From the IMG/VR virus record IMGVR_UViG_3300042987_001910, positions 1 to 55,952 of that record: a DNA stretch of 55,952 nt, one strand, 5' to 3'. Made by a program: the position numbers and the translations under genes. Of this stretch, positions 40,401 through 51,905 are shown in pieces. Below the pieces are notes generated by a model. The model saw only the letters and a program-made list of their open reading frames with translations. It was not told the origin of the DNA and searched no databases. The number at the start of each line of letters is the position of its first letter. Position 1 is the stretch's first letter. The stretch is from a virus.

Positions 40401-42636
40401 CATCCACCGGGGCGTCTACGAGGTCTTCACCGGTGACAACTTCGGGCTCGGCCTTCTTGGCCTTGGCCTTAGAAACCCTCTTTGCCTTCTTGGCTCCGGG
40501 CGCTTCGGTAGAAGCAGCTGGAGCTGCAGGAGCTGGCGCTTCCGGGGCGGCAGGAGCCGGCTCGACAGGCGCGGCGTTTGTCGGTTGCGTTTGTTCCGTT
40601 TGTTGCGGAGCCGGCGTTGTGGTCGGTTGCTGTGTTGCCTTGGGCTTGGGTGCCTTCTGGGCCGGGGCGGCGTAGGGAATGGGGCGCGCCTCTGCGAAGA
40701 AGAAGGTCCGACCGCCCTGTTCTTTGGACTGCTTGCCCTGCCGGATGGTGACTTCAAGACCCATCAGGTCGGGGAAGACGGGCTGGAGGGCGTTCCAGTT
40801 GGTGACCGCCGGGAACCCCAACACCCCCTGAACGAGATCGTTGTATTTGTTCCGGACTTGCTGGAGCGTTTGTTTGTTCTTGATGACCCCGCCCAGCAGC
40901 TGCTGCTCCAGCAGCGAGCCCTCGCGCAGGGCGGCAATCTGGTTGGCAGCCTCTTCGGCAGACGCGAACCGGTTCGAGAAGACAAACGGCTTGGCGTCAG
41001 CAACGGGGTTCTTGAGGGAGTAGCCGCGCAACGGGGTGAACCCCTGCCCAGCTGCGATGATGTCCTCGCCCGACACAGCGGGCGTGCTGGCCCCAGTACG
41101 GCTGGGCAGCTGCACCTGCGTGGGCGCTTCACCCACCGGGACAAGGGTCTTGGTCTCTTGGTCGGGACGGACGGACTCTCGGGCGATGACGCCCTCGGTG
41201 GGCGTGCCCATCCCTACACCAGTAGCGGTGGAGGCGGTGTCGCCAAACGCAGCACGCACGTCCTCTCCGCGGGCCTTGCGGGTTTCTTCCCGCTGCTCCG
41301 GGGTCGGGATGTCGAACTCGGAGATCGCCCGGTCGAGCTTGCCAATCTGGACAGCAATCCCCTGAAAGCGCGGATCCTCGGCGCTCTCGATCTTGTTGGC
41401 GGTCAGGATCTCGGCTGCCCGCTCGTCTTGCATCATCGAGTCGAAGATCTGCTGGCGCGCAGTCTTGCCGTCCTCGATGAGGGTCTTGACGATCTCATCT
41501 TTCTTCTCTGGCGGGGCTTCCTCGAACATCCGCTGGTACGCCAGCGTTCCACCCTTGACCGCGCCACCAGAGATGGCACCGATGACGGTGGATTCGGTGA
41601 AGCCCTCACCGATGGGCTTGAAGCCGAGCGTGTTGGTGAGCAGCTGCTGCGCGCCTTCCTCTCCGCCCTCGGACAAGAACGCCCTGCCAATCTGCTTGGC
41701 GGCGCTGCCGCCTTCGCCGAACAAACCAACCTTGTTGGTGAACCAAGTCATCGGCAAGTTCGTCGCAGCAGCCTTCCACGCCTGCCTGTTGGCGAGATCC
41801 TTGTCTCCGGTTTCGGAGAGCGCCTTGTCGTAGGTCTCTTGCGCGATGCTCGCGGACTCAAGCGTTGCAGAAGCTCCGACGCCAGCGGTACGCGCCGCTT
41901 TCACCCCGACGCCAACCACACGCAGACCCTTGACCACGGCGGTGCCGGGCAGGAAGAACGACAGCGTGGAGCCAACGCCACTCGCGACCTTTTGCAGGAG
42001 GTCGGCATCCTCTGCCGCCAGCGCCGCCGACTCGATCTTGCCGGCCTGCGCGATGCGCTTCAGGGCGTCGGACCCAACCGAGTCGCCAACCCACTCCAGC
42101 GTGTCGCTGATTGCGCCACCGAATCCCGACGCGGCGGAGTCGAAAAGCTTGAGAGCGTAGTTGCGGTCCTTCTTGTCGGTGCCCAACTCAGCGCGGCGCT
42201 TGGCAACCTCCGCCTGCTCCTGCGCCTTCTCCGCCTTGTACTCAGCCAGACCAGCTTCGTTGATCTGCGAGGCTGCCGGCTTGTTCTCGCCAAACGCCTT
42301 GGTGATTGCCGGGTCGACGACATCGGCAGTCCGCGACAGGAGATCTTTCTTCGCCGGCTTCTGCTCAACGGTAGGTTCAGCATCGTCGAAGAAGTCTGAG
42401 AACCTGACCATCGGCACAGACTTCGGTTGCGCCACTGCCGCGCCCGGAGCGGGCCTGACTGGCGGAGTCGCGGCAACCGGGGCGTCGGCAAAGAAGTCGT
42501 CGAACCGAACAACCGGAACGGCTTTCTGTTGCGGGGACTTGATGCCATACGCGCGAGGGCGAACTTCGTCGCGCATGGCAGAGCCGCTCGATTGATAGAA
42601 AGCTTCGTCTTCGCTGTCGAGAATCGGATTCTCCAT
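34405..42636 (-). CDS. Giant polyvalent virion protein: HExxH peptidase, ADP-ribosyltransferase-like and LPD38-like domains
   Basis: 2743 residues. N terminus has two copies of VP-x-VRF-x-DFF (~40 and ~75). About 155-370 is Ala/Gly-rich with hydrophobic stretches (LSFFLPGTAVVKGLRVVGVG). About 655-835 is Ala/Pro/Lys low-complexity. About 850-1560 is helical, with a zinc motif LVHEGSHAA (His1436, Glu1437, His1440) and a later KEFIADAL Glu. About 1600-1835 resembles the polyvalent-protein ART fold (LVLYHGTAQNI at 1626-1636, FVTSDPRFAEGF, LGYDSFFVSESG). About 2000-2700 matches the LPD38 region, with LFAFFNASVQGTYRIG and IMQALLLAMAG. Such proteins are packaged in heads of podoviruses and ejected with DNA. 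It would carry peptidase and ADP-ribosylating activity into the host, an inference. Confidence 0.8.
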   Translation of the reverse strand: MENPILDSEDEAFYQSSGSAMRDEVRPRAYGIKSPQQKAVPVVRFDDFFADAPVAATPPVRPAPGAAVAQPKSVPMVRFSDFFDDAEPTVEQKPAKKDLLSRTADVVDPAITKAFGENKPAASQINEAGLAEYKAEKAQEQAEVAKRRAELGTDKKDRNYALKLFDSAASGFGGAISDTLEWVGDSVGSDALKRIAQAGKIESAALAAEDADLLQKVASGVGSTLSFFLPGTAVVKGLRVVGVGVKAARTAGVGASATLESASIAQETYDKALSETGDKDLANRQAWKAAATNLPMTWFTNKVGLFGEGGSAAKQIGRAFLSEGGEEGAQQLLTNTLGFKPIGEGFTESTVIGAISGGAVKGGTLAYQRMFEEAPPEKKDEIVKTLIEDGKTARQQIFDSMMQDERAAEILTANKIESAEDPRFQGIAVQIGKLDRAISEFDIPTPEQREETRKARGEDVRAAFGDTASTATGVGMGTPTEGVIARESVRPDQETKTLVPVGEAPTQVQLPSRTGASTPAVSGEDIIAAGQGFTPLRGYSLKNPVADAKPFVFSNRFASAEEAANQIAALREGSLLEQQLLGGVIKNKQTLQQVRNKYNDLVQGVLGFPAVTNWNALQPVFPDLMGLEVTIRQGKQSKEQGGRTFFFAEARPIPYAAPAQKAPKPKATQQPTTTPAPQQTEQTQPTNAAPVEPAPAAPEAPAPAAPAASTEAPGAKKAKRVSKAKAKKAEPEVVTGEDLVDAPVDEVPVQEGPATETATQEAPAAEKAKKVSKSKKAGKGTPKAKESPVAAPSASETPSEPPKAKEAKAKSKAKKFTASDLEETKRLVQQLGLTEEKTDAAQEGQEPEGGKRQRKGAGERVQEGGREDRQRETQEPQARPEDRGGGGAEEGAGLKRVEARFTTFLGKIKEVFIKDSQQGDLGRGDPAWTDLTNAANGFVDSLVDIFGGKNVAAVLGNLTGEGKKSLPQMFEEYAATGNVKGPKSSLAVDVGYSATVQQLGDEKIREYEKQVRQLSKIYSYGTSDAVLNVFRVAKEKQILERLSNERGVGKKAQKILSEIQARVTVGQNFAYQFLRDTGFEGVIPREERRRMESGPEVKMRAGKVAGGADIQRQNFLREVWNGMAEKAGEAFSRARAAMPRSQWTDEFKSPVDIPTWDRLVTYDPVLAERFETMFNPPEKGSKYTTIGGKEISEEEINNFLTDFTPAQVSREFNNLVRTFNINERGRRAKVAMEEGRRAEENRGDAAKYADRVMKFLRGRDGLSAEDKRELQVFFGENNISIPLRNALDQFRSDPTSVPEQIRAVVERAFDTLGQAIVPAEKQTVAEWNKGVPPGAARLFDKRLSDLVATSPKLEEVLLLIAKASPNNKARQAAGMILRNANPDVRVSFASEGVAASLRRVHAARGGNPNNLAAAYNPVTEVIDIVDRANLEYLLVHEGSHAATLHAIEQQTPAGKLLTQVYEAAKPQLGEAYGATDAKEFIADALSSEEFKQQLSQMKPVEIAGEPKTLTEKFKNLWEQIKSYISRIFNGGRLSPGEKSLLDQVLELTPQLMRENAMLNQPAFEQMTAAALKLEGKFVESDYRPTVVLWAKGRWRDTTAPDGTVVWQNFVQWFGNSEAIDRDGKPLVLYHGTAQNIFSFKPKQAGAIFVTSDPRFAEGFTDMSEDFMAGKWREYISEADAKKAFAKVRAENNARTMKEEDFRRAYSAELKLELRNYLPSRANILPLYVRAEKPFDYDDPNSVAAVVDAALGGAQSLETTNPQSKDKESFDRNRLISLIGRGMWSVIEAQEVQAVIRSLGYDSFFVSESGRKNLALYDPNQVKSASGNRGTFSLDSQFIAFAEKKTFEVEPTKPIDAIRYALQDKQIDLKRVTQAILKTGKEISDKFNAYLQEELFHGRAAKRAKDFTERELLPLIRQMSASNVSIEELDTYLHNRHAEEANKQVARVNPKKPDGGSGIKTADARRYLASLPANRRTTLEAIAKKVDSITKGTREMMVEYGLESADTIKKFETAYKHYVPLFRADTEGGTMGIGQGYSIRGSETKRRTGSDREVVDILANITMQRERVISRGEKNRVSTAVYGLAVQNPNDKFWLAVNPKGADKAKLEQELIDMGLDPADAKNIAASPLQATVDKNSNTVVYRVDPRLKDRENVLVTRVNGEDRIVIFNMADERARRMAASLKNLDTNQLGQAVAAMGTAGNYIKNFVGGVGKGTRYFAAINTQYNPAFGIYNFLRDVGGATLNLSTTPLKGKETEVISRAMMLPFRIFSDLRAERAGKPANSEWGRLYEEFEAEGGKTGYRDMFENAESRAKNLQSELDKLGNDPMARARRGFSWFMDGLSDFNDAIENSIRLSAYKSAKDMGMSNQQAASLAKNLTVNFNRKGAMSNNFTTLFAFFNASVQGTYRIGQTLKGPSGKKIVAGLGTLGIMQALLLAMAGFDEDEPPEFVKDKSLIVPYGDKKYLAIPMPLGFNVIPALTRRTAELLGSDDPKVAKALFGMIETIADGFNPLGSATLAQTIVPTLGDPIIALAENRDFAGRPIAKEDINSLDPTPGYTRARENASQLSTGIAYAINLATGGTDATKGRYSPTPDQIDYLIGQVTGGVGREALKIEKTITSATTGEELATYNIPIAGRLIGDVKQRAVETSRFYDNVRKMNEHQREFESLVKKGEGDDYFDKNPEAVLYKASDQMYQQVLKLKALKKELKTAGIEDKETIKQVDDAIFELMSSFNQVVRDEKKATR

Positions 42637-42657
42637 GATGCTTCCCTGTTCTTGTTG

Positions 42658-44094
42658 TTACTGCGACCCTGCTGCGCCCATTGCCTTCTCGCCGACATAG
42701 TCCGGAATGACGACCTTCTTTCCGGAATAGGTGACGTAATACGAGCCATCCGCATTCCGACCGACTGGCATCGGACGGCGATACAGATCCCTCGCGAGCG
42801 TTCCGGCTGTGCGCGCATCGATCTTGGTGTTTAGGCCAAGCACGGTGTTTGCCAGCTCGAACTGCCTTGTTTGATCTACGAAGGTCTTCTTGTACGCCTT
42901 TTGTGCGGCCTCGCCCTTCTGCATGGCAACGTCCATTGGAGCCGGCTCCTTGTTGGCTCTTGGGAACATTCCACCCAACACCAAGACGGTCTCGCGCTGC
43001 CTCTTTGCGTTAAGGTCTTGGTTCGCGTCCGCCGTCAGCCTAGCCGCCTGTGTCGCGGCTGTGCTGGCTCTTGCTGCTGCGCTTACCGTGTCCGCGTCGG
43101 CCTTCTGCTGCTCAATGCCGAGCCTCGCCCGCTTGTCTTGAAGGTTGTTGATCTCCTTCAGCGCGGTGGCGGCGTCGTACTTGTAGGCGATGCTCAGGAA
43201 CCACTCCGGCCCCAAGTCCTCCTTGATGGTTTCGCCGGTCTCGTCGTTCTTAAAGATCACGCCCTTCCACGTCTGGGACTTGCTGTCGAACACCCCAGAG
43301 CCGCCGTCCATCGAGTACCCGTCGGGAACAAGATCCTTCAGCTTGGCAAGTTCTTGCATACCAAGGCGGCTGCCATTCGCGGCTCTCGAAGAGTTGGTAC
43401 CGAGGCGAAGCTCCCAGTTGGTATTCAGCTGCTTCTTGAGGTCGTCATCAACCTTCGCCGCAAGCTCATGCTTGCCCTGAATCCTATAGACCTCGCGGAG
43501 CAGGTCGGCTTGCAGGCGCAGGCGCTGCGCGTAGTCGTCCGGGTTTCTTGCGCCCGGAGGAATGTAGGGGTTGATGCGCGGGCTCGGCGCTTCCTCCGGC
43601 ACGGGGCCATCGGAGGCGGGAGCCTGAGCCCCGGCAACAGGAGCCTGAACTCCGGCGGCAGGTTGCTGCGCAGCGTCAGCAGGAGCAGCTGGGGCAGCAA
43701 CGCCGGTGGCTGGGGTCGAGAACGCATTGCGGATGTCGGAGACGAGACCGGCAATGCCCATCTTCCGCTCGGGCGCTGGCTCGGCCTTGGGCTGCTCCTT
43801 CGCCTTGCGGGAGGCGCGGAACTCCTCGAACGGTGTCGGCTTGTAATCGTTGAGACCGCCTTCCGTGTAGGCGAGCACCTTGATCCTGTTGTTCTCATGC
43901 ACCCAGTAGTCGTTCGAGTCGCGGAGCAACTGCGCGTCGGCAAGCTCCCCGCGCTGCTTCTGGAGCGTCAACTCAAGGCTGTCGCGCCGCAGCTTGTTCG
44001 TCTTCTTCTCTTCCTCGAACGCCTCTTCCTTCCGGCGCAGTTCGCTGCCGGCTACAAAGCCCGAGACCAATCCACCTGCCAATCCGTAGCTCAT
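42658..44094 (-). CDS. Internal virion (ejection) protein
   Basis: 478 residues. N-terminal Gly/hydrophobic stretch (YGLAGGLVSGFVAGSELRR), a coiled coil to ~80, an Ala/Pro-rich linker (~120-170), then a globular, mostly helical part. The middle has the Ala-rich coiled coil AAARASTAATQAARLTADAN. Located between a second internal-like protein and the giant protein, in the position of ejection proteins (such as T7 gp14-16). No catalytic motif visible. Confidence 0.65.
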   Translation of the reverse strand: MSYGLAGGLVSGFVAGSELRRKEEAFEEEKKTNKLRRDSLELTLQKQRGELADAQLLRDSNDYWVHENNRIKVLAYTEGGLNDYKPTPFEEFRASRKAKEQPKAEPAPERKMGIAGLVSDIRNAFSTPATGVAAPAAPADAAQQPAAGVQAPVAGAQAPASDGPVPEEAPSPRINPYIPPGARNPDDYAQRLRLQADLLREVYRIQGKHELAAKVDDDLKKQLNTNWELRLGTNSSRAANGSRLGMQELAKLKDLVPDGYSMDGGSGVFDSKSQTWKGVIFKNDETGETIKEDLGPEWFLSIAYKYDAATALKEINNLQDKRARLGIEQQKADADTVSAAARASTAATQAARLTADANQDLNAKRQRETVLVLGGMFPRANKEPAPMDVAMQKGEAAQKAYKKTFVDQTRQFELANTVLGLNTKIDARTAGTLARDLYRRPMPVGRNADGSYYVTYSGKKVVIPDYVGEKAMGAAGSQ

Positions 44095-45371
44095 TATTTC
44101 TTCCTCCGGAGACCGCGCTGCACGGCAGCGGGAACGTGCGTGCGCTTCACCAGCGCATCAAGGTTCTTGACGCCAAGCTTCTGAACGGTATCTGCCGGCA
44201 GGACGTACTCCCCGTCGGAGAGCATCGCCGGCACCTTGTCGTCAATCGGGCCACCGGGTCCGCGAACCGGACCCCTGCCCTTGTGGACTTTCCCGCCGTT
44301 GGCCTTGCGGATGCCGCCCTTCTTGGCCTTCAACTCTTCCACTTCTTCGGCGAGGTCTTGCACCGCCTTCATGGTGACGCCGATGGCGTCCTGCACCGCG
44401 ATGGTCTTGCCGGTGCCGACCCCGAATTCCTGACGGAAGTCTTCGGCGTAAGGGCCGACGTGCTTCTCGCGGTCGCCCTTGTAGTTCCACGACTCGATGT
44501 CAAGTCGCTTGATACCCTTGAGCGCCTTCCCTTCCTCGACCGGACGCTTCCCTTCCTTCATGTCCTTGGATGAGGAGTACCCAATCGCCATACCCGCTGC
44601 CTGCCCCATGCTGGACAGCAAGCGCATCTGGGTGTCGAAGGTCTGGTTCTGGAGTTGGGCGTATTGACCGTAGAGGTTCCCGGCGGAACTGTTCAACTGC
44701 CCAGCTAGCCCGAATCCCTGACCGCCAAGGGCAGCGTTGCTACGCATTCCCTCCATGCCTGCAAGCGATTGTCCTCCCGCGCTGTTTAGGGCGTTATTGG
44801 ACAGCCCGTAGTAGGCGGCAGCCTGACTCGGAATCCCCTGCATCAGGCCGTAGGCGTTGGCGCGCATGGCGTTGGCCTGATCGATGGTGGTGAAGGCAGC
44901 GTTAGTACGAGCACCGGATTCGCTTAGAGCCTGCGCATTTGCAAGGCGCTCGTTCAGTTTGGCAAAAGCCCCGCTGTTTGGGTTTAGCCCTCTGCGTTGC
45001 AAATCGCGGGCTGCTTGGTCGCGAGCGTTCGAGAACGCCTGCGTGACCGCAGCGCCAGCGATGCCCTGTCTGCGCGCAATATTTTCGGCGGAGTCGTAGC
45101 TCTCGGCGTCTTGAATGACCCGGTCTCCTAGCGGGCGGACGCGCTGCATGAAGTACTCGTTCTGCTCCCGCGCGAACTCGCGCTGGAGCGCCGAGTCGGT
45201 GAGGAACGACTGGATCATCTGCTGGCGCATCGCCTGATCCTGCTCCTGCGCCGGCTTCAGGTCGCGGTCGTATATGCCCTGATACCAATCGAACGCTTCA
45301 CGCGATAGCTGAAGCTGTCCCTGCGCGATCTGCAACATTGCCGGGTCTGGCCTCGGCGCGCTCTTACCCAT
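44094..45371 (-). CDS. Internal/tail virion protein with S74-like chaperone segment
   Basis: 425 residues. N-terminal ~200 residues are helical, Gln/Ala-rich (QIAQGQLQLSREAFDWYQGI), like podovirus ejection proteins. About 265-345 has the S74-like set: SSKDMKEGKRPV (compare SDRRLK), IKRLDIESWNYKGD, HVGPYAEDFRQEFG and a VQDLAEEVEELK coiled coil. The C terminus then has GPGGPIDDKVPAMLSDGEYV, LPADTVQKLGVK, a short module common near the ends of phage structural proteins. The S74 segment is not at the end, so self-cleavage would remove the last ~160 residues if active. Confidence 0.65.
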   Translation of the reverse strand: MGKSAPRPDPAMLQIAQGQLQLSREAFDWYQGIYDRDLKPAQEQDQAMRQQMIQSFLTDSALQREFAREQNEYFMQRVRPLGDRVIQDAESYDSAENIARRQGIAGAAVTQAFSNARDQAARDLQRRGLNPNSGAFAKLNERLANAQALSESGARTNAAFTTIDQANAMRANAYGLMQGIPSQAAAYYGLSNNALNSAGGQSLAGMEGMRSNAALGGQGFGLAGQLNSSAGNLYGQYAQLQNQTFDTQMRLLSSMGQAAGMAIGYSSSKDMKEGKRPVEEGKALKGIKRLDIESWNYKGDREKHVGPYAEDFRQEFGVGTGKTIAVQDAIGVTMKAVQDLAEEVEELKAKKGGIRKANGGKVHKGRGPVRGPGGPIDDKVPAMLSDGEYVLPADTVQKLGVKNLDALVKRTHVPAAVQRGLRRKK

Positions 45372-45374
45372 GTC

Positions 45375-45971
45375 TCACTCCTGTTTCAAGGTGTATCTGT
45401 TTGCTGTGTGTTTGAACCCCATCCGCTTGACGGCGGACTGGACGCGGTTGTCCGGGGCTGTGTGGCACTCCAATTCCGCGATGCCCATCTCCGTCAGCTG
45501 CTGGATCGTGTACTTCGACAACTTCCCGCCAATCCCCACCCGGTGCTCCGGTAAGACGTAGAGGACGTTGTCGGTAGCGATCATCCGTCCGGTGTGCGGG
45601 CACGCTTGGATGTACGCGCCCAGCTGGCCTACTAAGTTCCCGTTATGACGAGCGGTGAAGTAGGCGTATGCGCCCATCCGCTCCAGCTTGAGCAGCCGGT
45701 CGTAGTCGGGGTTGAACTCCCCGTCTTCGCCGGACTCCATCCAAAACAACTGGTGCAGACAAACCGCTTCGTGCGCGCAGTCGCGCAAACGCTCAAGGCA
45801 GATGACGTACTCGCCGAACTCAAGCGCCGGGAAGTTCTCCGGGTTGAGGGAGAGATCGTCTTCGGGGGCGGAGAGGACCGCTTGGAGGATTCCGACGGCA
45901 AGCTCAGGGGTGAGCTTGTTGCCTAAATTTTGGGCAAGCGCCTGTTGTATGGCTGCGAGTCTACGATCCAT
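45375..45971 (-). CDS. GNAT-type acetyltransferase-like protein
   Basis: 198 residues. The C-terminal ~110 residues carry the GNAT signature NVLYVLPEHRVGIGGKLSKY (motif A, acetyl-CoA loop R/Q-x-x-G-x-G/A at ~143-150) and then AELECHTAPDNRVQSAVKRM with GFKHTANRY. The N-terminal ~90 residues are helical. A GNAT gene in this position is frequent in podoviruses infecting aquatic bacteria. Substrate unknown, possibly virion proteins. Confidence 0.75.
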   Translation of the reverse strand: MDRRLAAIQQALAQNLGNKLTPELAVGILQAVLSAPEDDLSLNPENFPALEFGEYVICLERLRDCAHEAVCLHQLFWMESGEDGEFNPDYDRLLKLERMGAYAYFTARHNGNLVGQLGAYIQACPHTGRMIATDNVLYVLPEHRVGIGGKLSKYTIQQLTEMGIAELECHTAPDNRVQSAVKRMGFKHTANRYTLKQE

Positions 45972-46290
45972 TCTTGGGGTACTTGTCCTTCACCGCCTTG
46001 AGGGCGTTATAAAACTGCTGCGCCTTCGGGATCTGCCCGGAGTCCATCGCGTGCCAGAGCATATCGAGTTGGTCTCCAAGCGTTGGGTAATCAGGCTTAC
46101 GCTTAAATGCGTACTCCGGCTCAGACAGCCTCCACACCCACTGCCCGCCAACATACTTTTTGTTTTCTATGAACGTCGGCTTTTGTTCGTACTGCCCGAT
46201 GAACTGATAGCCCGGAAAATGCTGAAGGTCCAACTCCCGCTCAGACAGGTCCGGGTATCCGTTTGGCTGTGCGTACAGAAAGTAGGTCAT
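45961..46290 (-). CDS. Small conserved tail-module protein
   Basis: 109 residues. WRLSEPEYAFKRKPDYPTLG, DQLDMLWHAMDSGQIPKAQQ, FYNALKAVKDKYPK is a motif found in many phage tail operons next to fibers, function unproven. The first half is beta-rich. Its stop overlaps the GNAT start. Confidence 0.65.
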   Translation of the reverse strand: MTYFLYAQPNGYPDLSERELDLQHFPGYQFIGQYEQKPTFIENKKYVGGQWVWRLSEPEYAFKRKPDYPTLGDQLDMLWHAMDSGQIPKAQQFYNALKAVKDKYPKNGS

Positions 46291-46292
46291 GG

Positions 46293-51246
<4,954 letters not shown>

Positions 51247-51247
<1 letters not shown>

Positions 51248-51729
51248 TAGCCCTTGCACTCCTTATGGAGTTTCAGCCTGTCTTTCCACAAGCCGTAACA
51301 GATCCTGTTGCCGGGTGTAGAACAGTCAAACCCGTTGAACATCTTCCAGTCGAGGATGTGATTGCAAGCATCCTCGTACCGCTCCTCGTTTAGCGCCCGC
51401 ACGATGCTCGACTTGCAGAAAGCACCGGAGCCGATGTTGTACGTCAGTGACGTATATACGTCGTACTCTGCTTGGGAGAGCGGTACCTTCACGCACTGCT
51501 TGATCGCGCCCTCAAACTTGGTCACGTCTCGGAAGGCTCTTCCAACCGCAGCCGGTGGCGTGATCCGGTCGCCCATCTTCACGCCGTCGGTCGTGCCAAA
51601 CCCGATGGTAGGAACGTCGCCGGGGACCGGGATGATCGCGTTGTCCGAGTAGCCTTCCCTGTCGATAATCGCAACGAACCCAGCGGCAGACAGAGTCAGA
51701 GTGGCAACAGCCAGCCTAACCTTGTCCAC
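51247..51729 (-). CDS. Endolysin, GH24 lysozyme with N-terminal hydrophobic anchor
   Basis: 160 residues. N-terminal segment VATLTLSAAGFVAII is a likely SAR-type signal anchor. Then catalytic Glu in DREGYSDNA, followed by PVPGDVPTIGFGTTDG with Asp and Thr, and YDVYTSLTYNIGSGAFCKSS. Four cysteines (CV, FCKSS, DACNH, FDCSTPG) fit the disulfide changes known for SAR endolysins. It lies next to the holin gene (stop/start overlap). Cuts the glycan strands of peptidoglycan. Confidence 0.88.
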
Positions 51730-51904
51730 GGCGGCGCTTGACCCAGTTCTGGAATGTCTTGCTCTCGTAGATGCGGATGGATGTCCAGATGATCGTGATG
51801 AGAGCAGCCAGCGGCGGGAGCCATGCGGCTAACGTGGCAAGCACGGTGAAAACAGATACTGCGTCTCCAACGTGCTTAACACCTTCGCTAACGTGATGAG
51901 TCAT
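51716..51904 (-). CDS. Holin-like protein
   Basis: 62 residues from ATG 51904. A long hydrophobic region (AVSVFTVLATLAAWLPPLAA and LITIIWTSIRIYES) is long enough for one or two membrane helices, ending in a basic tail (VKRRRGQG). Immediately upstream of the endolysin with overlap, as in a holin-endolysin pair. The SAR-type endolysin suggests a pinholin or small-hole type. Confidence 0.75.
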   Translation of the reverse strand: MTHHVSEGVKHVGDAVSVFTVLATLAAWLPPLAALITIIWTSIRIYESKTFQNWVKRRRGQG

Positions 51905-51905
51905 T

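Noticed and set aside
40357-42399. A 680-codon plus-strand open frame
   Set aside because: Antisense shadow of the polyvalent protein's N-terminal part; no motifs and no start signal.
34405-42636. Tape-measure protein (long gene in tail module)
   Set aside because: Domains are enzymatic and polyvalent (HExxH, ART-like, LPD38-like) rather than long coiled coil, and no long-tail tube or chaperone genes are present.
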